Made by a program: the position numbers and the translations under genes. From assembly GCA_013407085.1 (NCBI GenBank), contig JACCGJ010001514.1:1-64000 (forward strand): a stretch of DNA of 64,000 bases, in the 5' to 3' direction. The DNA is from Atriophallophorus winterbourni. Taxonomy: Eukaryota; Platyhelminthes; Trematoda; Plagiorchiida; Microphallidae. Shown one piece after another: positions 12,277 to 24,990 of this stretch. The notes below the pieces were generated by a model. The model did not search any database, was not told where the DNA came from, and saw nothing but the letters and a program-made list of their open reading frames with translations. Each line of letters opens with the position of its first letter. The first letter of the stretch is position 1.

Positions 12277-13062
12277 TTGTCTACTTGTCTTCTTTGCATT
12301 CGGCAGTTTCATAGGTCTGGTAATTGTATGAGTGGATTTCGGCGCACTGCAGAAAATAGTGGCGGCTGGTACCACACGCTCCTGCATAACGATCAACCGG
12401 CAAGAAAGCCGCCGGCAAATATTAATTGCAGTCACGCGGTATTCAGTGCCAGGGTATGTTTAGGATCCGTGCCTGTCAAGATCGAGATGTCGTCAGAACA
12501 TATAGACGCAGTAGCCTTCATGGGTGGTGGTTCAGATACCATGTTAATTCTTAGTGAATCCGTTGAAATATAAAATATGCCTAAGTGCCCTGCACAAGTG
12601 TCGCTGTCAACTTTGGGCCATCAACAGGTAATGAACTGCTACCGCCTGAACTTCAATATTCTCTATGTAGATAGTAGAGAAGTCATTCAGGTTTTGAATG
12701 CTTGCACCGTGGAAAACTTGCCGCATGTGTCACAATCGTCAATTAATGCTCTGCGTGAGTGTTATGATTATTTAAAGGGTGTTGAATTATTTGACGTTCA
12801 TGATCAGCCGGTGACAGTGCTGATTGGTTGCGAAGTTCCTGAAGCACACTGGGAGTTGTATCAGCAGCTCGGTGAAAGAGGCCTTCCGTTCGCAATGGAG
12901 ACCTTGCTGGGATTGATATTGCAGGGGCCTGCGTGTGAAACATCTAAGGATATTTTGTGTTTGAATTCGTCGCTGGAACTAAGTTCCTTTGAAGATTGCC
13001 TCACCGACCTTTGCAATGCAGAGTTTGCAGATTTATCTATCGAGAGTAACTATCGAGAGTAA
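12277..13062 (+). pseudogene. BEL/Pao aspartic peptidase (A17-like) region
   Basis: Two open stretches (12277-12573 and 12577-13062) follow gag. The second contains VTVLIGCEVPEAHWEL and GERGLPFAMETLLG, matching the conserved LIG-VPEAHW and GERG-PFA-T-LGW blocks at the end of the BEL/Pao peptidase and its link to the reverse transcriptase. The peptidase matures the polyprotein. Intervening stops show decay. Confidence 0.75.
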
Positions 13063-13119
13063 CGAAGTATTGCGAGATGACGAAGAAGCCCTGTCTATAG
13101 TTGCTAATTCAACAGTTAT

Positions 13120-14720
13120 GGACGGACATTTTCAAGTACCCTAACTTTGGAAGCCGAATAAAAGCAAGCTTTGCAGCAATTATTTGATGGCGGAAAGACG
13201 CCTTAGCTATTTGCGGCGTCGATTTGAACGTCATGCCGGTTTGTTTAGACGTTATACTAAAGGTATGGCACACCACAGAGAGACCGGGTATATCGAACCT
13301 GTACTCTAAGATGCTGAGATGACCGATGTGTGGCACTTGCCCCATCATTCGGTTCTAAATCATAAAAAGCCAGAAAAGCTGAGAGTAGTATTCAATTGTG
13401 CGGCTAAGGATAATGTTATTTCACTGAATGGTTTTTCTATTCCAGCGACTAAATTTGACGACACGCTTGATTGACGTATTGCTGAGCTTCTGCCTACACG
13501 CCTATGCCGTCGCCACTGATATTGAATAGATGTTTCTACAAGTAAAGGTGCCGGAAAATGATAGAGATGCTCTCCAAATTGTTTGGTGGGAGAAAAATTA
13601 CATTTCGGGGCCCAATAAAGAAATTAGAATGACGGTTTATCCTTTTGGTGCAACGCCGTCTTCGTTTTGCGCCACGTTCCCATTGTGCAACACAGTCGAG
13701 CAATTCGGGTATTTATTCGAAAAGAAAATTGAAGACTATGTTTGGAGATATTTTATGTGGATTATTGGTTAGTATCAGTACCTACGCTGAAAGCAACAAA
13801 ATCTATAATTGATCAATTACGTACGATGTTACAGATGGGGGTTTTCGCCTGACGAAATGGATTGCTAATAATTATAATGTACTAAAAGTTGTGCCCGCAA
13901 CTGAACGCGCGCCAAGCGTGCGAACAATTAGTCAAGATAATTTACCGATCGGAAGAATGCTCGGAGTTGAATGGGATGCCGCTTCAGATAAATTAACTTC
14001 CGATATGAACCTCGCGAGGCGCGCCACAACGAAACAAAGTTTGCTGACAGTAATCAGTGGCTTGTATGACCCACTTGGTTTGATGAGTCCGTGGATATTC
14101 CCTGGAAAAGAATTGTTACAACTTCGCTGCAGAAAACTGCTAGGTTGGGACGGAGAAATCGGTGAGGATTTGCAGTTAAAGTGTGATAAAGAGATCAATA
14201 GCATGCAGACAATCAAGGAAATGCGCTTTCCCCGGCGCATTTGCGAATTAAATGGACGCATACCTTCCCTAAATATACATGTTTTCAGTAATGCCTCAGA
14301 GATTGGATACGGTGCGGTTGCGTACGGACGTGTGAATTTCGAGGCAGTTATATCACCAGTTCGCCTTCTGTTTTCAAAATCTCGAGTAAACCCCTCAAAG
14401 GCGGTTTCGATTCCTAGAATGGAGTTGTCTGCAGCCGTCCTTGCAGTACGTATAACTTTGATTCTGAAATCAGCCTCTGGTGATCTCATCAAAGACATTA
14501 ACTTTTGGTCGGATTCAATGACTGTCCTGTAATACATAAATAATAAAGACAGCTTTATCACGAACTTCTTAGCTAATCGGCTGACATATATTCACGATCA
14601 CACTGAAACGAGCCAGTGGCATTATGTTAACACTGAGTTAAACCCCGCGGACTTGACTTCTCGCGGAGCGACCGACATGTGAAGGCTGAAGTTTTGGCAA
14701 AATGGTCCAGAATTTCTCCA
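13120..14720 (+). pseudogene. BEL/Pao reverse transcriptase and RNase H
   Basis: RT fingers are seen near 13320-13450 ([21 protein letters not shown]). The palm is at 13530-13772 (MFLQVKVPENDRDALQIVWW, YPFGATPSSF). The catalytic YVDD appears near 13750 as YVDY in a shifted frame, so the second aspartate is lost. 13891-14532 carries the connection (ISGLYDPLGLMSPW) and the RNase H start, where the usual FSDAS reads FSNAS. WHYVNTELNPADLTSRG near 14620 ends the domain. Multiple stops and frameshifts make it dead. Confidence 0.85.
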
Positions 14721-15059
14721 GCTCACTCCAGATGATTAGCCGGCCGCAATTATTCCAGAGAGTGGAACTGAATTTATTGAATTGAAGAACTGTCATAGCG
14801 AAACGATTTCTCCTACAAATGTACTAAACAGCCAAAATTGCCAAAATTGTCTGACTGAATGAAGCTGTTAATGTCCTTTGCATGGCTGATTCGATTTAAA
14901 TAGTACATCATCAAAAAAGTTGGTCGAAATCGTATGTAGTTTTAACATATAGGTGCACTTAGCGTCAGGGAGCTAAAGGATATCGAACTAAAAATTATTC
15001 GCTCGATTTAACACGAGAGCTACGGTCCGTTATATTGAAATGAAAGCAGCTCAGAGGTT

Positions 15060-16234
15060 ACAAGAACGCCATATCATTTGAAGAAATTGCGTCCGTTTAT
15101 TTTCCATGGTATACTTCGCGTTGGCGGTAGATTACAGCGCTTATGACTTGAATTTGACAGAGTTTACCAGAACATTTTACCCAAGAAACATCATGTAACT
15201 AGCTTACTAATCCACTTTATGCATACGCTAGACAGACACGCTGAAGCTGTCCATAATTTGTGTCTATTACGTCAAAGATACTGGGTTGTGTCAGGTTTTT
15301 CCTCGGTTAAAAGGCGCTCAAATATTGCTTCACATGCAAACGAATGAACGCCAGTGCATGCAGTCAACTCATGTCACATCTACCACCGGTACGTGTATCA
15401 AGTGGAACATTTCCGTTCGCCAAGGTTGGTGTTGACTATTTTGGCCCATTCAATGTTAAACGTGACCGCTCATTAGAAAAACGCTATTGCTGTCTATTTA
15501 CCTGTATGCAGTGCAGAGCCGTGCATATTGAAGTTGCCCATTTAATGAGCACTGATTCCTTGATGTTAGCGCTACTACGCTTCATCGGTAAACGTGGTTT
15601 CTCAGAAGATATATATTTGTATAATGGTTCCAACTTTATTGGTACTGATAAAGTGTTACAAGGCTGGATTTCTGAAAGTTATACCTCGAGGATATCAGAC
15701 AAATTGTTGTCGCATGGTATACAATGGCATTTCAATCCCCCGTATGCCAGCCTTCAAGGCTGAAGGTTGAAGCGCCTAAATCGGTCTGTTAAAAGAGCAT
15801 TAACCGAGATATGCTTAGATCAAACCCCATCTGACGAAACGTTGTCAACTACGCTGAATGAAGCTGAACGGATTGTAAACAGTAGGCCTCTAGTACCGGT
15901 TTCGTCAGAACATATTGAATCCATCACGCTTTCTCCTAATGACTTGCTTCTTCATCGATGAAACGGTAGAGATTTGAAGGAAGTAACTTTCGCTGATACG
16001 TTCAAAACATAGTGGAAGCAACCCATCCATTTAGCAAACGTGTTTTGGAAAAGATGGTGCACAGAATATCTCCCATTACTTCATGCACGCCAGAATTGGT
16101 TGAGCCGAAGAAGAAACCTTCAAGTCGACGATGTTGTGCTTGTAAGACCTCATGATATACTATTATGTGTAGAACGATGTGGAATTAGAAACCTGGGATC
16201 CTATGAGAGTATAGAATATCTAGAGAAGAGTTAA
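15060..16234 (+). pseudogene. BEL/Pao integrase
   Basis: A degraded zinc-binding region near 15210-15330 (LRQRYWVVSG) precedes the catalytic core at 15344-15763: PFAKVGVDYFGPF keeps the first catalytic Asp, while the second, normally in a DNGSNF motif, reads YNGSNF. The segment that should carry the catalytic Glu (after PPYASLQG) is broken by TGA at 15761-15763. Two further open pieces (15767-15961, 16040-16234) cover the C-terminal part (NRSVKRAL; VDDVVLVRPHD). The core cannot be active. Confidence 0.85.
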
Positions 16235-16259
16235 TCTTAAGGATTTGGGATAGTGATTG

Positions 16260-17740
16260 AACGGTGAGCGTTTCTACAAGCGTTTTAAATTTTCATGTAG
16301 ATGTGCACATACGGAAATGAAGAGGAAAAGAATTCCAAAGTTGTGCATATCTAATTAAAAATAAGTAACGTCTAACTTTTGTGCGAGACATACGGATATT
16401 CAACAGCCTTGTTCGATTGCGCAGATCATATCGAATATAATCGTGAAAGCGCATGACAGATTGAAGCCTAATTCGTTGCTGGGTAATGATTCGAAAGAAA
16501 AGAAGCTGATTTAGACGAATTCTGCGTACCCATAGTGGTAAAACACTCAGCGAATTACACCTTTCAAGATGAGACAAGTTATTAGCATAGCCCAAAGTCA
16601 TTTTGCTGAAAGTACGTTGAAGTCTCTCTAAGAGAAAACAATCACGCCTACCCATGTGAGAATAGATGATATTACAATAATCGAGAATTGGTAGGACCTT
16701 CATCTTATATAAAGCTATTTTACTCTCGCATAAGAGGAATTTATGGTTAATTAAGACAAAGTTTTGTCTTGCTATAGCGATAAAGTTTCTAGCTTGTTCA
16801 TTAAAATTGAGAAAACAGGAGTATCTAGATGTAAGGTCTCCAATTTCTTCAGAAGGTGTGTTGGTTGAGCTATTCATCGTGAATGTGTTAGAAGGGATTA
16901 AACGACGTAATCTTATATAGTGTGTCTCAGAAGCAGAAAATTCTAATCCCCATTGTGAGCCCCAGCTAAATAGAGAGGCAAGATCATGGTTAAAAGATAT
17001 CAAAGCCTGTGACACTTCACCAGGAGGAGATGTTATGACGACTTTTATGTCATCCGCGAAGATAAATAGCTTAGAGTGATTTACAACATTTGTGGATCAT
17101 TAACATAAAGAAAAAGAAAAAGTGGACCTAGAACGCTTTCTTGAATAACGCCACTTGGAATAGGCTGATTAGTTGAGGTAACACCCTTAACGTGAACCGA
17201 AAAAGTGTGGTCATATAGAAAAGAACGGAACCAGCTCAATAACGGCCCATGAATACCTAAGCATAATAACTTCAAAAGGAGTAGCGTATGGAGAATCCGA
17301 TCGAAAGCTTTGCTTATGTCCAAGAATACAACAATCACTGCTAGTCCTTGCTCAAGTGAATCGGTTATGAGGTTACACAAGTCTTTTGGCTTAGGAATCC
17401 ATGCTGGACTGGAGAGAACGCATCTGGACCAAGGTAGCCCAACAAAGAATTTTTGACTAACCTTTCAGATAACCTAGACAGAATAGGAGTATGATTATTA
17501 GGGCGATAATTCTCAACAAGGTTCAAATTACCACATTTTAAACGTGAGATAATAACAACAGTGTTTCCATTGAGGTGGAAAAATTCCAGATTTGAGAGAA
17601 ATATTGAAAATATTTAATAAAATTAAAGGAACTCTTCATTATCCTTGTGTAAGATGGCTGATATAAAACCTATATCATCAGGCTCATAAGAGATTTTACT
17701 TCGACGAGAAATGTCTTTTAGTTCTTGTACAGAAAAAGTG
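16260..17740 (-). pseudogene. CR1-like reverse transcriptase copy (family E)
   Basis: Minus-strand open stretches 17380-17081 and 17015-16293. In order: FLDISKAFDRILHTLLL, a GVIQESVLGP variant of GVPQGSVLGP, an intact palm motif IFADDIKVVI (near 17045), then ALYKMKVLPILDYCNIIYSH and a thumb region. The two stretches are separated by a frameshift and stops. Upstream, 17400-17700 shows further degraded RT fingers. No endonuclease is attached. It abuts the truncated BEL element on its 3' side. Confidence 0.8.
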
Positions 17741-17755
17741 AATAAATCAATAGTA

Positions 17756-20185
17756 TTTAAATAAATAAATAAATTTTATTCTTGGAAAACGAAGGCACGT
17801 TAAACATGATCAATAATTTCCACAAGCTTTGTATAATCAGATTATACTATGTACATTTGCAAAAACAATTTGTTCAAGGTAATTTGTTTCAGCGTAATTT
17901 TACGTTCAATAAATATAAACGTAACGGTATTTAAAGTTGTTTTTAGGTAATAGGTACGTGATCAGATATATTAAGAAAACACAGGTATTGCGAGGAAAAG
18001 TCTAGATTGATTACAGCAACACTGATGATCAACGGATAAGGTTCATCGGAGATGCGCGAACAATCTCTATTGTTGATGTTCCAAACTTTTTCATTTTGAT
18101 TGTTATAAATAGATTGATCTTTCCTGAACATGAACCGTTTTCTTTTCCGTTAGGCGGAGGTGATTCATTCCACCAGTTTGAGTTCAGGGGGCCTGTTTAA
18201 TTTATGTGCGGATTAAGAATTTTGCTGTGGAGAAAATACTCAGAAGCGAGAGAATGTTGTTTTCTAAAGTTATGAACATTCATTTATCATCAATACCCAG
18301 TAAGGCCATTATTATATAAATCATCAGGTAGAACATTTAAATTAGGAAGATTGTGAATTTTTTCTATGGTAAGAAATGAAGCGGAATGTGATTTGAATTC
18401 ATTTAAAGAGTAACTGAGTATTATATATTCTGGAAGAAGATTTCACTGTTTAGCATATTTATTCAAGAAGAAACTGTTCCTTACTTAAGTACGAAACCTT
18501 GGTAATTTAATAGTTTTTCACTGTTTCTCAAACTATATTTAAAATCATGCCGTATATGAAGGTTCAACGTATTTCTATATTATCCGTTGACAGTATTTTA
18601 AAGAATATGTTGAGGTCAAGGATGGGAATAATGAATAATTTATACATTTCTATTTTACAATAAGGCTAAATTATAGATCTGTGTATAATATTCATACTTT
18701 GTCTGGCTTTAGTAATAAGGTGGCGTATCTGTTCATTGAAAGTGAGTGATGAATAATATCGAAGTCCTAAATCACGCCTGCTGTCAGTCATTTGAATTGT
18801 GTTATTGTTTAGAAGGATTGAGTTATTTTGTATCGTGCATCTTATAGGCATAAAATTAGATTTTGCTGTTGAGAACGTTAGACCATTATTTTTTGCCCAA
18901 TCTGCAAGTGCAGCTAATTCATTGTTTAGTCGAGCTATAAAAGTTTGTGCTTGATTAGCTCGAAAAGTGATAACAACTTTCATGTCATCAGGGAATAAGA
19001 ACAGTTTGCTATGTGAAATGTCGTTATGTATGTCATTTATATATAAGAAATATTGAGGGGCCTACTCGCTACCTTAAATCACCCAACTGGTATCAGTAAG
19101 AAAAGAAGTTAACCAGGGAAGAAGATTACCACCGATGCCATATGATTCAAGTTTTGATAATAATAATTTATGAGGAACAGTATCAAATGCTTTAGTTATG
19201 TCTAGGAAAACAAGTACAACTGCCGAACCTTCCTCAATCGATGTAGTAATATAGTCAAGGTATTCGAGCTGACATGTAATGCAAGATCTTTTATTTAGAA
19301 ATCCATGTTGAGCTCTAGAGAATAAACTTGGAGATAAGTGATTTAAGATAGCTTTTTTTACTATTTTTTCAAGTAATCTAGATAGTATTGCTGTGTGGTT
19401 AATTGGGCGATAATTTGATACCGTGTGCTTCGAGCCAGATTTATGTCTGGGTTTAACAACAGAGTATTTCCATTCTAGAGGTAAGATTCCAGATTCGATT
19501 GAAGTGTTGAATAAGTTCAGTAGAAAAACTTTGAATTCGTCACCACCCATTCTGCAAATGGCGGGTGGAATGCCTGTTATGTCTGGGTTGAGACTGAACG
19601 TAGTTTGCTTGCAGACTTCCTGAATGTCTTCATATTTATGCATAGAGTGTTTATTACACTAGCTAACCGAAATGTTCTAGTGATATCTTTATAGATGGAA
19701 GTATTGTAAGTAGTGTTGATATATTTTAGAAATTCTTCGCAGATTGTAATAGGGTCTGTTATTCTTGGTTCTGCCAAATTATAAGTTCGATCCTGAATAA
19801 TAAAATCTACTTTGCTGGTTGAGTTTATGGATCGTGATTTGAATAAATTGCTTAGTAATTTCAGCTTATCACAACTGTTCAGTGCTCTACTTTCTGATGC
19901 AATCAATGTGTGGTCTAGAATGAGTTTGTGGTCAATTATTACTTCATAAGAACGTAAACGAGCAAAGATGTCGTTATTGTTAATTGCAGCTGTAGACCAT
20001 TCTTTTCTTTTCTTTTCTATTATCTTGAGTCTAGTTTGTTTTATGCGTTTTTTTAGGACTGCTAGATTTGCCGATTAAACCTATAATTTTCGAATGAAAT
20101 GTCGAGGATATAGTTGGAAAATCATGTGAAAAAAAGAATTGTGACCAATATTCAATCCTTATAAGTGTTAAAAGTAAGTTTCAAT
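17756..20185 (-). pseudogene. CR1-like family E copy, RT part and 3' end with TTTA tail
   Basis: RT fingers and palm lie at 19643-19074 (SNYRPINHTAILSRLLEKIV, AQHGFLNKRSC, FLDITKAFDTVPHKLLL). The palm motif near 18985 reads FPDD. The thumb is at 18983-18666. A linker region (19906-19577) precedes the RT. The 3' end is marked by a (TTTA)n tail on the minus strand (AAATAAATAAATAAA at 17759-17773). The same element continues as an endonuclease at 21640-22390, on the far side of the plus-strand CR1 insertion. Confidence 0.8.
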
Positions 20186-21633
20186 CAATGAAACGGCGAA
20201 GAGTATTGACCTCATTGGTAGCTTCGCAAGTGCATCACAAGTGCGTCACAAAACATCTGGAAGACAATTGCTTGCTCACCGTCGAACAACACGGCTTCAG
20301 AAAAAGACACTCTTGCCTTTCAAACCTTCTGCTTGCCCTCGATGACTGGACACAAGCTGTAGACAAATGTCTCACAGTACATGCTTGTTATCTTGATATG
20401 TCAAAAGCGTTCGATCGTGTCAACCACAGTCTGTTACTACAAAAATGGAGCTATGTTGAATCAAGGGTTCATTACTAGCCTGGTTTGAGGATTATTTCCG
20501 CGACCGTGTCATTTGAGTGAGGGTTGATGGTGCTTTGTCACGACCTATTGCAGTAACGAGTGGGGTGTCGCAGGGATCAGTGCTTGGACCATTTCTTTTC
20601 CTGATATTTTCCAACGACTAACCTAAACTTGTTCGCTCCACATCAAGCTGTGGACACAAGTACGTACAACTGAGGATTGCAGAGAGCTTCAGTTGGACAT
20701 CAATTCTTTACAAGACTGGTCAGTTAGAAATGAACTACCTTTCAATGTCAAAAAATGCATGGTATTGACTGTTGGAAGACATTCCGAGTACTCCTACGCC
20801 CTTGGTTCCCATATTCTTGAAAGCACCGACAAGGAGAAGGAATTGGGTGTGTGGGTGAGCAGCACTATGAAACCGTCACATAACGTCACAGCTGTCTATG
20901 AAAAGACGTCACGAGTATTGCTACTGCTAAAACGCGTGTTCGGGAGTTTCACTAAGCAAACTGTTCATCGAATAATTAATACGTACTTGAGGCCAACCAT
21001 GGAGTATGCGGTTCAGGCTTGGTCACCCTGGTTACAGAAGGGCATGAGCCTCTTGCAGAGAATATATTATCTGACCACCAAGCTCGTACGCGGTTTGAAG
21101 CACAAACAATACGAATATCGTATTGCAAGTCTCAATCTATTTGAATTTCGCTACCGCCGTCTTAGAGGTGATTTAATACTTATGTTCAATATTCTGCATA
21201 CCCCTAACCATCCCCTAAATCAACTATTCACGCGACTACCACCCAGAACCAGCCGGAGTCGCGACTATGCAGTAAATATTCCCGACTCGAGATTAAACTG
21301 TCAAAGGTACTTTTATTCTGTACGTGTATGCTTTACCTGGAACTCCCTACCTTGTACTATTGCACATTCACCCAACTTGGATATATTCAAATCGAATTTG
21401 GACAATTTTATGTTGACCAATCCAAACTTTGAACCCATATATTTTACACTATAAAAGCTTTGAACTTTGAAACCAGTTTCTGTCCAATGAATTTTAACTT
21501 GATTCCTGAACTGCACAGTAAGCAAACAAATCCCGTTTTTCTACCCATGTTATTCGTAACTCCCATATTATTCTGTGGTTTTTGTCAAGCTATATGCTTT
21601 TTAGACCATTAAAATTGAATTGAATTGAATTGA
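20186..21633 (+). pseudogene. CR1-like family D copy, 5' truncated, inserted into family E
   Basis: Plus-strand RT: EQHGFRKRHSCLSNLLLALDDW, LDMSKAFDRVNHSLL, a GVSQGSVLGP motif near 20555, then an ORF (20693-21454) with LQDWSVRNELPFN, TYLRPTMEYAVQAWSPW and RRLRGDLILMFNIL. Around 20635 the catalytic FADD segment is replaced by SLHIKLW, so the active site is gone. The 3' UTR ends in an (ATTGA)n tail at 21608-21633, identical in kind to the ends at 31810-31831 and 54143-54160. It separates the RT and endonuclease halves of a minus-strand family E copy. Confidence 0.85.
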
Positions 21634-21639
21634 GTATGG

Positions 21640-22390
21640 AAGGATAATATTTTATGGTCCCCATTAAACGGGGAAGGCAATATAATAAAGTTGTTTGGAT
21701 CAATATTTAGAGTAGAGACTAAGTCGAGAATGTAGCCCTTTCTGGTTGGTCTATCAATAAAAACTTTTTGTAGCCTAGTAAGTCAAGCGTTTTCATAAAA
21801 TTTGTATGAGAGCTAACTTTACTTCGTTCGTGCTAGTTAAAATTAGGCATGTTGAAATCACCGGTTATAAGTTTATGGCGTGCATGATGTAAATACGATT
21901 CGATTAAAGCTTGAGTTAATGTATTCATATTATATGAAGTTGATCCTGGTATGTAGTAGATGCAGCCTATTGAAAGATCTAGTATAGGTAGTTCTATCCA
22001 TAGTTAATCTTCAAGTTTCGTTAAATTTGAAGTTGCTATGCTATTAGCTTTAAATCTCGAATGCACATAAATAAGGCAACCACCACCTCGTTTCACATTG
22101 CGGTTTCTCCAAAATACCTGGTAGTTAGGCATCACGAGTTCAGAGTTAGAGTGATTAGCACGAGTCCAGGATTCAGTTATAAGAATAATATCTACAGGTT
22201 TAGAAGATAGGTAAGATTTTAGAATATGGATTTCAGGTATAATTGATCTAGCATTTATGACCAGAAAACAAACAATACAAAGGTCGGAAGTTGACGGATT
22301 TGAAGTGAGTGCATCAAGGATTTTACTAGGCTTAAAATTCAATTTGTGTTTTTGAAAAAATGGTATTATGGTTGAAGTATGGTTCATAAT
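21640..22390 (-). pseudogene. CR1-like family E endonuclease (upstream half of the split copy)
   Basis: The minus-strand stretch 22387-22004 carries FLVINARSI and DIILITESWT, the start of an APE-type endonuclease as found in CR1 ORF2, and GGGCLIYVHSRF. 22000-21640 continues with LIGCIYY and LITGDFNMPNFN, then PFNGDHKIL, a decayed form of the terminal SDH motif. The nuclease nicks target DNA to prime reverse transcription. The copy is split by the family D insertion on its downstream side. Confidence 0.8.
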
Positions 22391-23090
22391 TGGCGGTGAG
22401 AAACATATGGATTTTAAAATAAAGTTTGGGGAATATAATTATTATAATAGGAGGGATATTGTGTAATAGTAGATGAATTATAATAATGTTGAATATCACA
22501 AAAAGGTATAGGAGGAGTTGATGAATTTTGATAGTGTTGCTTATATGGTATAGGGTTATTCATTAGGAAACAAGATGTGTCAATACGGTTGTCGAGACTG
22601 GGTAAACCTCTAATATAATTAGTTGTCTTCATGCGTTGTCAGTAAGGTTGTCTGATTACTGCCTCTCTGAAAGTAGGAGGGTTTGTTTTTAGTGATCGTG
22701 TTTGTCTTAATTTAGGTAACCGCGGCGAGCGTAGATGCAAATGCCGAGTTACACTCACACGATGATTATCAGGTGCGGGTGTTGAACTTTGGGAATTATT
22801 AGAGTTAATTACAGTTACAGGTTCACGTTGCATTTATTCATTTGTATCTGAGGTATTGTTACTAATATTGAAGCTGATAAATTTGAGTTTTTATAGTTGA
22901 ATTTTCGTTGCATGGGTGTTAAGTCCGGCTTTAAGATCACACCCGAGAACCTGGGTATACTTTTCAAAAGGTGTTTATCATCGAGTAAATACAATGCAAA
23001 ACTCTTATCTGAGAATTTTAATAAATTAGGAGTACGTTGTTTAATTGTGTTTTTGCGAAGTCGAGCAACAGTTAAACATTTATTACGGAT
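22391..23090 (-). pseudogene. CR1-like family E ORF1 region (RRM-like)
   Basis: On the minus strand 23090-22880 translates to TVARLRKNTIKQRTPNLLKF, then DKSFALYLLDDKHLLK, ILKPDLTPMQRKF. This pattern (RxGxx...RPLLVKF..., D-TP-QR) is typical of the RRM-like RNA-binding domain of LINE ORF1 proteins. Downstream, 22833-22414 holds two low-complexity Asn/Ser/Pro/Tyr-rich open stretches that lead to the endonuclease. No zinc finger is visible. ORF1 proteins coat the element RNA; this one is not intact. Confidence 0.6.
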
Positions 23091-23740
23091 GCCATATTTC
23101 GAAAATATACATTTTTTAAATCGTTTGAAGGGTAATTATCTGCAACATTAAAGATGATTGCATTTTTCGAGTGAGCTTCTCTTTGATATATTTCCGTAAT
23201 CATGTCGTAGAAACGTTGATTTAGGGTTAAGACTAGGTCTAGGATATTGTTATTTCCAGTAGGTTTGTCAATGAATTGCTTATATCCTAGTGAGTCTAGG
23301 GTTCTGATAAAAATTGTATAGCAACTGTGATTTGTAGGATCGTGCCAGTTTAACATTGGCTTGTTGAAGTCACCAGCAATGAGTTTATATTTCGCGTTGT
23401 GTAGAGATGCTTCAATAAACGCATGAGTTACCGAATCCATGCTAGATATATTTAAAGATGGTGGAAAATAAATGCAACCTATTAACAGATCTAAAGATGG
23501 TAATACAAACCATGTTGAGTCTTCTAGTTCTAATAGACTAGGTGAGGTGAAGGTATAAGCTGTAAACCAGGAATAAATATAGATTAGAGTACCGCCATCG
23601 AGTATCGGTGTTCCATTATTCCTAAATATCTGGTTATTGAGTACCATAAATGTTGAGTCGGGCTGGTCCCCTCGTGCCGGGATTTCAGTTATAAGAATAA
23701 TGTTTACTGAGTTTGGAATGAGAAAAGAGTTCAGCATTTG
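23091..23740 (-). pseudogene. Second family E endonuclease fragment
   Basis: A 221-codon open stretch: NIILITEIPARGDQPDS near its start, GGTLIYIYSWF, LLIGCIYFPPS, LIAGDFNKPMLNWHDP and GNNNILDLVLTL. This is an APE-like endonuclease of a CR1-type ORF2. The usual TE(S/T)W is degraded to TEIP. It stops at the neighbouring ORF1 near 23090, so a second element truncated there abuts the first. The domain is otherwise unusually open for this window. Confidence 0.8.
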
Positions 23741-23759
23741 AATTTAAGGTGTAATTGAT

Positions 23760-24990
23760 CCCACAAGTTTGTGTGCAACACTGAATATTGCATTCACATT
23801 GCCACTATTCGAAAGAGCTCGTTTTCCCACTTTGCTTGACAAATTGGACCGGAAAATCAGATCCAATCTCAAGAAGTTACGACGAACTCCATTACCCACC
23901 TTTCCTGTGGCGAGAATATTCACACACTTACTTCCAAAAACTTTTAATCCGCTTCGGGCTCGACTCCGCTCCATACGATTCGACGCACGCATATCCATTT
24001 ACCACACAGATCGATCGAAAAAATATTGTCACCCCGGCGTCATGACTTTACAAGAGAAGCCCAGTGATGGCGGTTACGTGTGCAAAATTTATCGAAGACA
24101 CTAAGTCACAATGCCCGACGGGCTAGTTGTTTTATTTGTCACGATAAAGTTCATATGATTTGTGACCTTACCCTGACTGCTCATGTTATTGCAATTATCA
24201 ATAAAGTCAAAATGTCATGTATGCAGAATGGAACCTAGAAACTGTACAAAGACGGCTGCAATATATTGTTTCATCTCTGAATCTAAAGAGAAAGAAAGGC
24301 AAAAAATGCGTTGATAAACATAGAGACACTTGACCTATAAATTAAGAACAACTGAGCTTTTCATATGATCCGCGTGCTTTGGAAAGGTCTGAAAATAATT
24401 CAACACAATCCGCAAATAAAAAGCGAGTCGTTGAACAACCAACTGATCCCAAAACAGAAAATACTTTGGAGAAACGAAATAGCAGTTCCATTATACGTAA
24501 GGCACACTTAAGGTGTTATTTGTTCTGACGTTCCTGAGCCTGAATGCTTGTATATGTGATATTCACATTTAAGTTAAGTTAATTATTTGGCCTGTCTGGA
24601 CTTTCTATTTTGTGTCCCCATCTAATTTTTGATGTTTTTAAATATTTTACCAGAAATTGTTTTCATCTTTTTCACACCCTTCTTATTAATTTTAAATCTT
24701 TCCCGCCATTTGTTGGCTCGCATTTTTACTTGATTTCACCTGCGCCATATTTTCTGCTTATGGACACTCGTAAATGTTATTGAAACTAATCCCGGATTTT
24801 CAGTGTTGAGATAATTTTTTGCATTTTTCTATATTTGTTCAGTACCGCTATTTATAGAAAATTGTTCATTACGAATAAATTGGTTTTGCAACGTTTGGAC
24901 AATTTTTGCGCGTAACACTAACCGGGTTGGAAACGATTATAGATTACAATTTTCGAGCTATTTGGATATCGTCATTTACAATGCTCTTTC
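23760..24990. other. No recognised gene
   Basis: Two overlapping plus-strand frames near 23769-24104 are open but have no family motif. The rest is AT-rich with stops in all frames. It may include the 5' end of the CR1-like element that follows. Confidence 0.4.

Larger units (their letters stand above)
10539..16250 (+). mobile_element. BEL/Pao LTR retrotransposon, degenerate, 3' LTR missing
   Basis: Order is 5' LTR (10539-11117), gag-like (11284 on), peptidase region, reverse transcriptase with RNase H, and integrase, all plus strand. This gag-PR-RT-RH-IN order and the gag and peptidase motifs identify BEL/Pao. Every domain carries stops or frameshifts. No 3' LTR follows the integrase; minus-strand CR1 sequence begins instead near 16260. 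The element is therefore truncated on its right side and inactive. Confidence 0.9.
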
